Source of the DNA: Gammaproteobacteria bacterium
GTDB taxonomy: Bacteria > Pseudomonadota > Gammaproteobacteria > Pseudomonadales > Pseudomonadaceae
DNA: 53,200 nt
Assembly: GCA_018826895.1 (NCBI GenBank)
Contig: JAHJYA010000124.1
Location: forward strand, 1-53,200
Direction: 5' to 3'
Of this stretch, positions 26,801 to 34,927 are shown piece after piece. The first letter of the stretch is position 1, and the number at the start of each line of letters is the position of its first letter. Made by a program: the position numbers and the translations under genes. A model generated the notes under the pieces. That model saw only the letters and a list, made by a program, of their open reading frames with translations. It was not told the DNA's origin and did not search any database.

Positions 26801-27245
26801 GGAAACTAGTCGGCTGATCCGCCGCAACGCCCTGTCCCAGGCGCCGATCATCGTGATCTCGGCGAACGCTTTCGCCGATGACCGCGAGCGCAGCGTAGCC
26901 GCCGCCTGCAACGACTACCTGGCCAAACCGGTACACACCCCCGAATTGCTTGAACGGATACAGAAGCAACTCAACCTGCGCTGGCTGCGCCGCCCCGCTC
27001 GCCCAGCCATCGTGCCAGCAGCCGTGGTATTGCCGGGTGCCCAGGACCTGGACGCCCTGCGTGAACTGGCGGCCATCGGCCATGTACGCGGCCTGCAGGA
27101 CAAACTCGACGCCATTGACCGCAACAACCCCGCCAGCGCCAGCTTTACCGGGCCGCTTCGCAGCCTGCTGAAAGGCTTTCGCCTGGATGAACTCAACCGC
27201 CAACTTGAGGAGGCCGAGCATGAACGCGCAGACCCACCCCGCTGA
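23850..27245 (+). CDS. Hybrid sensor histidine kinase fused to an NCS1-type transporter domain
   Basis: 1131 residues from the GTG at 23850 (AGGA eight bases upstream); the frame is open to a TTG at 23757. Residues about 35-490 form a complete NCS1 (purine/cytosine/allantoin permease-like) transporter with some twelve membrane segments ('LLTRGAGFGYIGSTITSLIY', 'TQIGEQVDYLRFLPEKTRH'). A cysteine cluster follows: Cys 504, 507, 519, 527, 530, 531, 537 and 541. Two more membrane segments (about 570-640) and a helical linker lead to HisKA with His691 ('SHELRTPLNSILGY'), HATPase boxes 'NLLSNAVRF', 'DTGIGID' and 'GVGLGLT', and a receiver with Asp975 ('LILMDLSMP'). The transporter part is probably the sensor for a substrate of the block. 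It overlaps the response regulator by 26 bp and is divergent from urtA. Confidence 0.9.
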   Translation: MQPTGTQRIVKIRRDYNSWVADETMEDYALRFTPRAFRKWSELRIANTALGAVSFLALEAIGGALALSYGFTNTLWAVLAVALVIFLTGLPISYYAARYGVDMDLLTRGAGFGYIGSTITSLIYASFTFLFFALEAAIMALALELYFNIPLALAYVICSVIVIPLVAYGITLINRLQMWSQPLWLFLLFLPYIFIISKNPESFSDWTSFAGREGEGGTFNLLYFGAACTVGLALVTQIGEQVDYLRFLPEKTRHNRTRWWAALLMAGPGWIIPGALKMLAGAFLAFLALQHEIPMERAAEPTQMYLVAFNYVFSSPEWALAAMVLFVIVSQIKINLTNAYAGSLAWSNFFARVTHSHPGRVVWLVFNVAIALMLMELGVFQAIEEVLGLYANIAIAWIGAVVADLVINKPLGLSPKHIEFKRAHLYDINPVGVGAMLIASLLSILAHGGLFGALAQAASPVVALGSALLCAPLIAWLTGGRYYLARSSDPLLLYPLGVTSTLHCGLCSNAFESEDMAFCPAYSTPICSLCCSLDARCGDACKPRARISEQLDDFIRWLFPKVSIPRLHSRLAQYLGLLTVLVLLLLGALALIYSQVSQGLVAQSAEAQETLYLAFLKAFLTLSLFAAILAWWVVLTRESRRVAQEESDRQTQLLMQEIEAHRKTDEALQKAKEASEAANAAKSRYVTGLSHELRTPLNSILGYTQILQRDAGMPGQHQDALATIFRSGSHLLSLIDGLLDVAKIEAGKLHLEFSEIPFPDFIHQLERMFTPQAEEKGLRFRLATSGRMPAVVRGDEKRVRQILINLLSNAVRFTDSGEVCLRVSYLRETASFEIVDTGIGIDPEQIERIFQPFERGDLMRQDNGVGLGLTITRMLTSLMGGELSVNSVQGQGTRFQVRLFLSEVRVPQAVVHVEHDIIGYQGPRRLILVVDDHLEHRRVLAGMLEPLGFQVTQAASGQEAIRQVALLHPDLILMDLSMPQMDGWETSRLIRRNALSQAPIIVISANAFADDRERSVAAACNDYLAKPVHTPELLERIQKQLNLRWLRRPARPAIVPAAVVLPGAQDLDALRELAAIGHVRGLQDKLDAIDRNNPASASFTGPLRSLLKGFRLDELNRQLEEAEHERADPPR

Positions 27246-27918
27246 CTACAGCCCAGGCCCCGCCGAACGCGGGGTAATCCTGATCGTCGATGACACCCCG
27301 GACAACCTGGCGCTGTTGTCCGACGCCCTCGACGAGGTCGGCTACATGGTGCTGGTGGCGCTCGACGGCCTCAGCGCCCTGACCCGCATTCAGCGGCGGC
27401 GCCCCGACCTGATCCTGCTAGACGCCATGATGCCGGGCCTGGATGGCTTCGAGACCTGCCGGCGGATCAAGGCCGATGCCAGCACCGCCGACATTCCGGT
27501 GTTATTCATGACCGCCCTGACCGACAGCGAGCATGTAGTCCAAGGCTTCAGCGCGGGCGGCATCGACTACGTAACCAAGCCGATCAATACCGAAGAAGTG
27601 CTCGCCCGCGTCGCGTCGCACCTGCGCACCGCACGTATCCTGCAATCTGCCCGCGCGGCCAGCCAGCCGGTGGCCCTGACGCTCAACGATGAGCCGGCCT
27701 ATGCCAGGCTGTCGGCGCGTTTCCAGCTCACCGAGCGTGAAGTCGAAGTGCTGCGCTGGGTCGCCTGCGGCAAGACCAACCGCGACATCGGCGACATTCT
27801 CGGGCTCAGCCCGCGCACGGTAAACAAGCACCTGGAGCACGTCTTTATCAAACTCGGCGTGGAAACCCGCACCGCCGCCACCTCGGTCGCCCTCTCGGCG
27901 ATGAGCGAACGCGCCTGA
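27220..27918 (+). CDS. Response regulator, receiver plus LuxR-type DNA-binding domain
   Basis: 232 residues. The ATG at 27220 follows GAGGAGG and lies inside the end of the kinase gene, so translation is coupled. The receiver has Asp68 ('LILLDAMMPGLDGF') and Lys120 ('DYVTKPI'). The C-terminal NarL/LuxR helix-turn-helix starts near residue 165 ('LTEREVEVLRWVACGKTNRDIGDILGLSPRTVNKHLEHVFIKL', given as the region 27727-27855). Its partner is certainly the adjacent kinase. The palindromes upstream of urtA and fmdA are the obvious target candidates. A role in inducing the amide block is inferred from position. Confidence 0.93.
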   Translation: MNAQTHPADYSPGPAERGVILIVDDTPDNLALLSDALDEVGYMVLVALDGLSALTRIQRRRPDLILLDAMMPGLDGFETCRRIKADASTADIPVLFMTALTDSEHVVQGFSAGGIDYVTKPINTEEVLARVASHLRTARILQSARAASQPVALTLNDEPAYARLSARFQLTEREVEVLRWVACGKTNRDIGDILGLSPRTVNKHLEHVFIKLGVETRTAATSVALSAMSERA

Positions 27919-28144
27919 GTGCCGCCCGGACGCGTCGGGGTTATTTCTTGACCATGCTCAATTGGCCGTTACGCCCCAGCATGTCGGCTAAAAATGCCAG
28001 ACACACCCCGTAGGAGCGCCGCCCCGGCGCGAGCTTTTGGACCTGTCTGTGATAGCGCTGGATGGCCACTATTCGCCGCGGGGCGCGACTCCTACGAAAA
28101 ACAGCGGCGCCAGCCTTTGCTTCCGGCGCGCCTCTCCATCCCTG
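27919..28144. other. Spacer between the response regulator and the second fru repeat
   Basis: No gene is visible. A REP-like palindrome fills 28009-28097. The remaining sequence runs directly into the 87-bp direct repeat that precedes fruR. Confidence 0.7.
28009..28097. repeat. REP-like palindrome, GC-rich variant
   Basis: cgtaggagcgccgccccggcgcga faces ttcgccgcggggcgcgactcctacg with a spacer that repeats the 'ttttggac...gctgaatggcc' type seen at 32460 and 47400. Confidence 0.8.
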
Positions 28145-28231
28145 GCTGAATCGTTTCATTCACAACTGGAACCTGACCTGATAATCGGCGATCCTTGCCA
28201 TCCGGTCGTCAGCCACGCTCAGGACACTCAG
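28145..28231. repeat. 87-bp direct repeat, copy 2 (fruR side)
   Basis: The partner of 13876-13962. It runs from the Cra-like operator to the first base of the fruR start codon and so contains the whole fruR 5' region. Similarity to copy 1 ends at GCTGAATCG on the left and at the start codon on the right. Confidence 0.85.
28147..28158. promoter_or_regulatory. Cra/FruR-like operator upstream of fruR
   Basis: TGAATCGTTTCA, identical to the site upstream of fruB. It lies 73-84 bp upstream of the fruR start and could allow autoregulation, or be an inherited duplicate. Confidence 0.6.
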
Positions 28232-29217
28232 TGAAACTCACCGATATCGCCCGCCTGGCCAAGGTCTCCGTCACCACGGCCAGTTACGTGATCAACGGCC
28301 AGGCCGCGAAGCGACGGATCAGCGCGGCGACCGTGGCGCGGGTGATCGAGGTGGTCGAACAACACGGCTACCGCCCGGACCAGCAAGCCGCCGGCCTGCG
28401 TCGCGGGCAAAGCCGCTGCCTCGGTTTTATCCTTCCGGACTTGGAAAACCCCAGCTACGCACGCCTGGCCAAGCTGCTCGAACAGCGTGCCCGTGGCGCC
28501 GGCTACCAATTGCTGATCGCCAGTTCCGACGACGACCCGAGCAGCGAACGGCAGTTGCTCGACCTGTTCCGCTCGCGCCGCTGCGATGCCTTGATCGTCG
28601 CCAGTTGCCTACCCCAGGATGACCCGGTGTACGCCGACCTGGTACGCGCCGGGGTGCCGGTGATCGCGGTCGACCGGGCCCTGGACCCGGCGCATATACG
28701 CTCGGTGGTCAGCGATGACCGCCAGGCCGGCAGCCTGCTCACCGCCAGCCTGCTCGACCCTGCCCCGCAACATATTGCGCTGCTCGGTGGGCGCGCCGAA
28801 CTGCCGATCAGCCAGGCCCGTGAACTGGGCTTTCGCGCCGCCCTGTGCGGTTTTACCGGTCAGGTCAGTATCAGCCATGCCGAGCAGTTCAGCCGTGCCG
28901 GCGGGCGCGAGCTGATGCTACGCCTGCTCGAACAGCCCGCCGGCTTGCCCGATGCGCTGGTGACCACAGCCTACGTATTGCTCGAGGGTGTGTTCGAGGC
29001 CCTGCGCGAACGCGGCATCCCTCTGGACAACCTGCGCCTGGCGACTTTTGGTGATACCCAGTTGCTCGATTTTCTGCCGCTGCGGGTTAACGCCATCTCC
29101 CAGCAGCACAGCGAAATCGCCGACCGCGTCTTCCACTGGACCCTGCGCGCAGTGGAGCACGACGACTACCAGGCCGGCCTGGATGCCATCCCGCGCGTGC
29201 TCAAGCGCCGCCGTTAA
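28231..29217 (+). CDS. fruR: Cra/FruR, LacI-family fructose repressor
   Basis: 328 residues from the GTG at 28231, with AGGA seven bases upstream. E. coli Cra also begins at GTG with VKLDEIARLAGVS; here it is VKLTDIARLAKVS. The N-terminal LacI helix-turn-helix and hinge ('VTTASYVINGQA', 'RVIEVVEQHGYRPDQQAAGLR') are followed by a periplasmic-binding-like effector domain ('LGFILPDLENPSYARLAKLLE', 'VIAVDRALD', 'ATFGDTQLLDFL') closely matching Cra. It senses fructose-1-phosphate and represses fruBKA. In relatives it adjoins fruB; here 14 kb of amide genes lie between. Confidence 0.95.
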   Translation: MKLTDIARLAKVSVTTASYVINGQAAKRRISAATVARVIEVVEQHGYRPDQQAAGLRRGQSRCLGFILPDLENPSYARLAKLLEQRARGAGYQLLIASSDDDPSSERQLLDLFRSRRCDALIVASCLPQDDPVYADLVRAGVPVIAVDRALDPAHIRSVVSDDRQAGSLLTASLLDPAPQHIALLGGRAELPISQARELGFRAALCGFTGQVSISHAEQFSRAGGRELMLRLLEQPAGLPDALVTTAYVLLEGVFEALRERGIPLDNLRLATFGDTQLLDFLPLRVNAISQQHSEIADRVFHWTLRAVEHDDYQAGLDAIPRVLKRRR

Positions 29218-29245
29218 GTGAGCGACACGGATAAGCTGGGGCTAT

Positions 29246-29372
29246 CTGTGGGAGGGGCTCTAGCCGCGACGCTTTTAGCGCTTCCAAGGGTTATCGCGAA
29301 TAAATTCGCTCCTACCAGGGCGGCGTAGTTTTCTGTAGGAGCGAAGGGGGCGCCTAGCCTTTATTCGCGATG
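29246..29372. repeat. Cluster of REP-like half-sites
   Basis: Between the convergent fruR and AsmA genes: a GGGAGGGGCTCTAGCCGCGA half-site, then TCGCGAATAAATTCGCTCCTAC, then TGTAGGAGCGAAGGGGGCGCC with TTTATTCGCGA. Members of three palindrome families are mixed in 127 bp. Confidence 0.75.
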
Positions 29373-29464
29373 CGTTTAGAGCGGACTGCAAACGTCACGG
29401 CTAAAGCTAAATGCCGCCCACACCCTGCCATACAACCAAAACTTGAAGCGCGCTTGATGCCCCG

Positions 29465-31519
29465 CTAACGCTCACCCCGCATCTGCTTTAACAACGGCTC
29501 GCACTGGCTGGGCTGGTTGTCGCTGGGCGCGACCAGGGCCAGCAAGCCGACGGCAGGCGCCACCAAAGCCCCCAGCGCCAGCATACCCGCACCACGCAAG
29601 GCCAAGGGCACGGCTTGCACACCGGCGCGCGGCTCGGCGAAGGTGCCGCGCACATACAGCGGCGAGCGCAACGAGAAGATGCGCATGCCCTTGGCATCGG
29701 GGGTCACACTGAGGTCCAGTTGCTCGCGGGCGAAATCGACCTGGCCGTCGACGCCGATCAGCGCGTTTTCGGTATCGATCGCCAGCACCCGTGGAGTCAT
29801 CACGCCCTCGCGCAGCACCAAGTCCGCCGCCGCGCAGTTGATGGCTACTTCCTCATCGCCGAACAGCCGGCCAACCAGGTAGTTACCGACATTCAGGCCG
29901 GCAATCTCCATCAGGTTGCGGCTGACCCGGCCGTCATTGATCAACACCTTGACCTCGCCATCGGCACTGCCCAGCAAGGCCGCCACCGAGTTGCCACGGC
30001 CATTCAGGTGCGCATCACCATTCAGCTCGCCCAGGGTGCTCTGCATCACCTCGACACTGGGGAACAACTGCTTGAGCTTGAAGCCACGCGCACTCATGCG
30101 CGCCTCACCGACCAGCGGTGCCTGCCGACCATCCAGGCGAATGCGCGAGCGTAGCTGTCCACCGGCCATGCCAAAACGCAGGGGTTCCAGGCTGAGCTGG
30201 CCATCGTCGAGCAGCACGCGGGTGAACAGATCGGTAAACGGCAGTTTCTCGCTGTGCACGATGCGTGTGCCGGTAAAGCTGACATCGGCATCCATGCTGC
30301 GCCAGCGCTCGGTGGCAAAGGCTTCGACAGGCAGCACCTTGCCAGCCGGCTGACGACTGGTCTCGCCCCGCGCCTGCTTGTCGGCGTTGGAGTCGGCGCC
30401 GATCAGCGGGCCCAGGTCGGCCATGCGCAACTGTTGCGACACCAGGGTGCCAGACAGTTTCGGCCGCGGTGTACTGGCCAGGTATTCGAGGTCGCCCTGA
30501 ATATCGCTCTCACCAATCCGTCCACGGAAGTCCTCATAGCGAAAGCGCGCCCCGCCCGGCTCACGCAGGTCGGCCTGCAAGCGGCCGGTGGTGGCATAGG
30601 CAGGGCTGTCGGGCAGTGCCACGCCAGTCAGGGGGTAGAGATTGCCAAGGCTGTCACCGGATAGACGCAACTGCAGGTCCAGGGCACCAAGGTTTTTCGG
30701 ATCGGTCAGGGTGCCCACCACCTGCACCCGGGTCGCCCCGGCGCGCAGGTCGGCCTGCAAGGGGAACGGCTGCTGCGCATCCTGCAGGGCCAGCAGCCCG
30801 CCAACCTTGCCGCTGCCGCTGAGGGCCTGGCCTTGGTAGCGCCCCTTGGCCTGCCAGGCAAAAGCGTAGTCCTGGGGCTTCACGCTGGCTGTCTCTGCCA
30901 CGGCCTTGGCATCTGCTGTACCCATCAGCTCGCTAAAGGCGATAGGCGCACCCAGCGGCGTGACCTCGACCTGCACCTGGGTCTTGAGCTGCTGATCGTC
31001 ATAACGCACCTGCCCGGCATCGAAGCCGATGGTGCCAATGTCGAGGGTCCAGGGGGATGATGGCGCTTCTTCGTCCTCGGCAGGGCCCAGGTCGAAGGTC
31101 CAGTTGTTGCGGCCATCGGCCAGGCGCTGCAGGTCGGCGCGCGGTGCGGTCAGGTCGATCCGTGGAATCTGTACGGTCTTCCACAGCAGCGGCAACAGCG
31201 CCAGGCGCACCTCGACGCGCTCAAGGGCGACGAAGGTATCGCCCTCAGTCCATTCGGGATTGCCCAGCAGCAATTTCTCGGCGCGCAGATGAGGCCCCGG
31301 CAGCCAGCGCTGCCAGCCGGGCTCGTCCGGGTCGCGATGCCAGCGCACATCCAGATCGCCCTCAATCGCAAACGGTCGTGCCAGGGCCTCGGAGACTCGC
31401 GCATTGAGCGTGGGCTTGATCAGATTCCAGTCGAACAAAACCAGAAACAGGCTCAAGGCCGCCACCGGCACCAAGATCACCGCCAGCACGGCCCCAACCC
31501 AACGTCGTGTTCGCGTCAT
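29465..31519 (-). CDS. AsmA family envelope protein
   Basis: 684 residues. One N-terminal membrane segment ('WVGAVLAVILVPVAALSLFLVLFDW') is followed by the AsmA opening 'NLIKPTLNARVSEALARPFAIEGDLDVRW', then a long beta-rich periplasmic part. The C-terminal AsmA signature follows ('GSADGEVKVLINDGRVSRNLMEIAGLNVG', given as the region 29893-29980) with 'FAREQLDLSVTPDAKGMRIFSLRSPLYVRGTF'. Members are VPS13/chorein-like proteins linked to phospholipid traffic across the periplasm. A short hydrophobic stretch near the C-terminus may be a second anchor. It is convergent with fruR. Confidence 0.9.
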   Translation of the reverse strand: MTRTRRWVGAVLAVILVPVAALSLFLVLFDWNLIKPTLNARVSEALARPFAIEGDLDVRWHRDPDEPGWQRWLPGPHLRAEKLLLGNPEWTEGDTFVALERVEVRLALLPLLWKTVQIPRIDLTAPRADLQRLADGRNNWTFDLGPAEDEEAPSSPWTLDIGTIGFDAGQVRYDDQQLKTQVQVEVTPLGAPIAFSELMGTADAKAVAETASVKPQDYAFAWQAKGRYQGQALSGSGKVGGLLALQDAQQPFPLQADLRAGATRVQVVGTLTDPKNLGALDLQLRLSGDSLGNLYPLTGVALPDSPAYATTGRLQADLREPGGARFRYEDFRGRIGESDIQGDLEYLASTPRPKLSGTLVSQQLRMADLGPLIGADSNADKQARGETSRQPAGKVLPVEAFATERWRSMDADVSFTGTRIVHSEKLPFTDLFTRVLLDDGQLSLEPLRFGMAGGQLRSRIRLDGRQAPLVGEARMSARGFKLKQLFPSVEVMQSTLGELNGDAHLNGRGNSVAALLGSADGEVKVLINDGRVSRNLMEIAGLNVGNYLVGRLFGDEEVAINCAAADLVLREGVMTPRVLAIDTENALIGVDGQVDFAREQLDLSVTPDAKGMRIFSLRSPLYVRGTFAEPRAGVQAVPLALRGAGMLALGALVAPAVGLLALVAPSDNQPSQCEPLLKQMRGER

Positions 31520-31639
31520 ACCACCTTTGTCCTTTCCCTAGCGCTCAAGGTGTTCGACTGCCACAGATGGCAAAAGACTCCCCTGGCGCATTCGCAGTAA
31601 ATCGTCGATGCTTTTTGCTCAACCTTCTGCGACCCCCTC

Positions 31640-32425
31640 ATGCACCTGATCGACACCCATACCCACCTGGATTTTCCCGACTTCGATGCCGACCGCGCCG
31701 CCGTGCTAGCACGCAGCCGCGCCTTGGGCGTGCGCGAGATGGTGGTGCTGGGTGTGTATCGCGGCAACTGGCAGCGTCTGTGGAGTTTGGTCGAAACCGA
31801 CCCACTGCTGTACGCCGCGTTCGGCTTGCACCCGGTCTACCTGGCGCAGCACAGTGACGACGACCTGACCGCTCTGTGCAGCTGGCTGGAGCGCCTGCAC
31901 GGGCACCCGCAGCTCTGCGCGGTGGGCGAAATCGGTCTGGATTACTACCTCGAACACCTGGACCGCGACGCGCAGCAGGCGCTGTTTGTCAGCCAGCTGC
32001 AACTGGCCCAGGCGATGGCGCTGCCGGTGTTGGTCCACGTACGCCGCGCCCATGCCGCGACCATCGCCCTGCTCAAACAGCATCGCCCCGCGCGCGGCGG
32101 GGTTATCCACGCCTTTGCCGGCAGCTATGAGGAAGCCCGCGAATACCTCAAGCTGGGTTTCAAACTGGGCCTGGGCGGCGCCCCCACCTGGCCCCAGGCC
32201 AATCGCTTGCGCAAGGTGGTGGAGCGCCTGCCGCTGGATGCCATCGTGCTGGAAACCGACGCCCCGGACATGGCGCCCGCCATGCACCCCAATCAACGCA
32301 ACAGCCCCGAACACCTGCCCGATATCTGCTGCGCCCTGGCCGAGCTCCTCAACGTCCCCCCCGAAACCCTGGCCCAGGCCAGCCGCCGCAACGCTTATGA
32401 ACTATTTGGCTGGAGCAACCAGTAG
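31640..32425 (+). CDS. TatD-family metal-dependent hydrolase
   Basis: 261 residues of the TatD fold (TIM barrel, two metals). Ligand motifs are all present: 'IDTHTHLDF', 'GEIGLDYY', 'VHVRRAHAATI', 'IHAFAGSYEEA' and 'VLETDAPDMAP'. TatD enzymes act as 3'-5' DNA exonucleases or tRNA-editing deacylases; which applies here is unknown. The gene lies near fruR, as in other Pseudomonas, and is divergent from AsmA. Confidence 0.93.
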   Translation: MHLIDTHTHLDFPDFDADRAAVLARSRALGVREMVVLGVYRGNWQRLWSLVETDPLLYAAFGLHPVYLAQHSDDDLTALCSWLERLHGHPQLCAVGEIGLDYYLEHLDRDAQQALFVSQLQLAQAMALPVLVHVRRAHAATIALLKQHRPARGGVIHAFAGSYEEAREYLKLGFKLGLGGAPTWPQANRLRKVVERLPLDAIVLETDAPDMAPAMHPNQRNSPEHLPDICCALAELLNVPPETLAQASRRNAYELFGWSNQ

Positions 32426-32434
32426 CCATATTCC

Positions 32435-32522
32435 TGTAGGAGCGAATTTATTCGCGATGCTTTTGGACTCGTCGACATACCGCTGAATGGCCGCTATTCG
32501 CCGCGGGGCGCGGCTCCTACTC
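32435..32522. repeat. REP-like palindrome 3' of tatD
   Basis: A hybrid of two families: the left arm is TGTAGGAGCGAATTTATTCGCGA, the right arm is the GC-rich ATTCGCCGCGGGGCGCGGCTCCTAC, with the 'ttttggac...gctgaatggcc' spacer. Confidence 0.8.
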
Positions 32523-32585
32523 TAAACCGCAATCAACTAGTACGGGTGTCGCTACGCTCAACTCAGGCTACCAAGCCAAGCGCGC

Positions 32586-34616
32586 TCATACCCGAAACGC
32601 GCCAATCAACTGCTTGAGGCGCGAGACCAGCGCCGACAACTCGCGGCTGGCCTGCTCGGTCTGGCTCGCGCCCTCGGCAGTGCGTTCACCAGCCTGGTTG
32701 ATCTGCACGATGTTCTGATCGATATCCTGAGCCACGGCAGTCTGCTGTTCGGCAGCGGCGGCGATCTGCTGGTTCTGGTCGACGATCATGCCGACCGCAC
32801 CGAGGATGTTCTCCAGCGCCTGCTGCACCTTGCCGGACTCATTGACCGTACTGTCGGCCATCTGATGGCTGGTGTTCATTGCCTTGACGGCCGCCCCTAC
32901 GCCACCTTGCAGCCGCGCGATCATCGCCTCGATCTCGGCGGTGGATTGCTGAGTACGCTTGGCCAGGTTGCGCACCTCGTCCGCCACCACGGCAAACCCA
33001 CGGCCCTGCTCGCCGGCACGCGCCGCCTCGATGGCGGCATTGAGGGCCAACAGGTTGGTCTGCTCGGCGATGCCCTTGATCACATCCAGCACCTGGCTGA
33101 TCGAGGCACTGTCGCTGGCCAACTGGTTGATCACCACAACCGATTCGTCGATCTCACCGGCCAGGCGCTGGATGCTGCCGACCTGAGTTTCCACCAGGGC
33201 GCGCCCGGCGACGGTTTCGTGGTTCACGCTCTGTGCGCTATTTACCGCGGCAGCGGCACTGCGCGCCACTTCCTGGGCCGTGGCGGACATCTGGTTCATT
33301 GCCGTGGCGACCTGCTCGATCTGGCTACGCTGACCGTTGACCGCCTGATTGCTCTCCCCCGACACCACTTCGACCCGCTCAGCCTGACGCTCGACTTCAG
33401 CCACAGTTTGGCCGACCCGCTCGATCAGGTCGTGAATCTTCTTCACCGTGGTGCTGAACACTTCCCCCAGCTCGCCCAGCTCATCCTGGCTCTGTGCATG
33501 GAAGCTCAAGGTCATATCACCCGCCGCAACCTTGTCCATGACCTGGCCCAGGTGCTTGAGTGTGGTGCGCGTCGACACGTAGAAACCGCCGTACAGGTAA
33601 ACGATCAGCAGAAAGACCAGCACCAGCGCGCTTACCAGCAGGATCATCTGCGCGCGGTTCTCCTGCAGCCGCGCCTGCAAGCGCTCGTCAAGAAACGCCA
33701 GCACGCCGTCATTGAATGCGTAGGTCTTGGCCATGGCATCGCTGACCTCGCTGTAGAACTGGTTCCACGGCATATCCAGGGTGTCGGCCACCACCACCTT
33801 GTCTTCGAAGAACACGGCGCTGTCCTTGAGGGTCGCCTGGCTAGCGCTTGCCAGTGTTTCAAGCGCAGCGCGCGCTTCAGGGCTGCTGCTAAGGGCATCC
33901 TGCAGGTTCAGGCCGTATTCGCCATGGAGTTTTTCCAGGTCCAGCAGCAGCTCATCAAACTGGGTGCTGGCCGAAGAGTTGAGAAAGCCTTGGGCCAGGG
34001 AATAAGCGCCGAGCGCGCGACCTTCACTCAAGGGCGCGGTAATACCTGGCGTGATCACCGTCACCAGTTCGCTCATCTGCCGTACTGACCGCTCACGGTC
34101 CTGGCTCAGCCCGGCCTGGCTGGCGATCAGGCGAATAAATACCTGGGAACTGCCCAGCAGCTTGTCAGCCAGGGCGATCTTGCCTTGCAATGATGCCTCG
34201 GCCTGCACCGCTTGCAGGCCGGCGATCATGTCGTCACGACGGGTGATGAACTCTTCGACTTGTTCGGCTTCCAGGGCTACAGGCTCGAATGCAGACAGGC
34301 GCGCGCCCAGCTCCGCGTGCAATTGGTCGATCCGGCTTTCAAGGTCACCGGCCTGCCCAGACTGGCCAATCATCGCGTTGATTTCAGTCAGGTCGGCATA
34401 GTTCTCCAGGCCACGGCGCAGTAACAAACTGCTGCCGAGCAGGTCGAGGCTGTCCAGCGCCGCCTGGGTACTGACGAATTGACGATAGGAATCGCGCACC
34501 AGATAGAAGTTGGTGACCAGCATGGGCACGAAGAAGAGCACGCTAATCAGGCTAAACTTCATCCCAAAACTGAGACGGTTCATCAGCGCGATAGCCGGAT
34601 ACAACACAGTCTTCAC
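32586..34616 (-). CDS. Methyl-accepting chemotaxis protein
   Basis: 676 residues. A first membrane segment (about 19-42) is followed by a large helical periplasmic sensor domain of about 280 residues, a second segment (about 323-345), HAMP ('[17 protein letters not shown]') and the signalling domain, whose hairpin tip '[31 protein letters not shown]' (region 32962-33070) is unmistakable. There is no C-terminal pentapeptide for CheR tethering. The ligand is unknown; the all-helical input resembles bimodular helical sensors. P. aeruginosa also has a chemoreceptor gene next to ampE (PA4520), so this is the local orthologue by position. Confidence 0.93.
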   Translation of the reverse strand: MKTVLYPAIALMNRLSFGMKFSLISVLFFVPMLVTNFYLVRDSYRQFVSTQAALDSLDLLGSSLLLRRGLENYADLTEINAMIGQSGQAGDLESRIDQLHAELGARLSAFEPVALEAEQVEEFITRRDDMIAGLQAVQAEASLQGKIALADKLLGSSQVFIRLIASQAGLSQDRERSVRQMSELVTVITPGITAPLSEGRALGAYSLAQGFLNSSASTQFDELLLDLEKLHGEYGLNLQDALSSSPEARAALETLASASQATLKDSAVFFEDKVVVADTLDMPWNQFYSEVSDAMAKTYAFNDGVLAFLDERLQARLQENRAQMILLVSALVLVFLLIVYLYGGFYVSTRTTLKHLGQVMDKVAAGDMTLSFHAQSQDELGELGEVFSTTVKKIHDLIERVGQTVAEVERQAERVEVVSGESNQAVNGQRSQIEQVATAMNQMSATAQEVARSAAAAVNSAQSVNHETVAGRALVETQVGSIQRLAGEIDESVVVINQLASDSASISQVLDVIKGIAEQTNLLALNAAIEAARAGEQGRGFAVVADEVRNLAKRTQQSTAEIEAMIARLQGGVGAAVKAMNTSHQMADSTVNESGKVQQALENILGAVGMIVDQNQQIAAAAEQQTAVAQDIDQNIVQINQAGERTAEGASQTEQASRELSALVSRLKQLIGAFRV

Positions 34617-34927
34617 AGAGACTCTCCAGTTCTAATTATTTTTATGAGTGTGCCTGGGCGCTAAGCAAACGGCCGGAGCTAGCCGGAGACACGTCCACTC
34701 TGTATAGCAAGTATCGACGTGAATCTCTGTAACTTAAGGTTAAGAAGGCTTGAGGCCAGCATAGAGGGGGCTGTCAGCAGACGCGTGCTGCACCAGAGAT
34801 CACAGGTATCTGCAGAAACGGCGGCTTTGGTGGAAAACGCTGCGCGGTTTTCCACCCTACCAAGCGATACCTGGAAAGCGATACCCAAGGCATCGCCACC
34901 CTTAAATCAGGACTGCAAGACAAAGCG
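34617..34927. other. Spacer between chemoreceptor and ampE, with one hairpin
   Basis: No gene is visible in these 311 bases. A perfect inverted pair GGTGGAAAAC-gctgcgc-GGTTTTCCACC at 34829-34855 belongs to the same family as the hairpin upstream of amiE at 16351. Confidence 0.65.
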
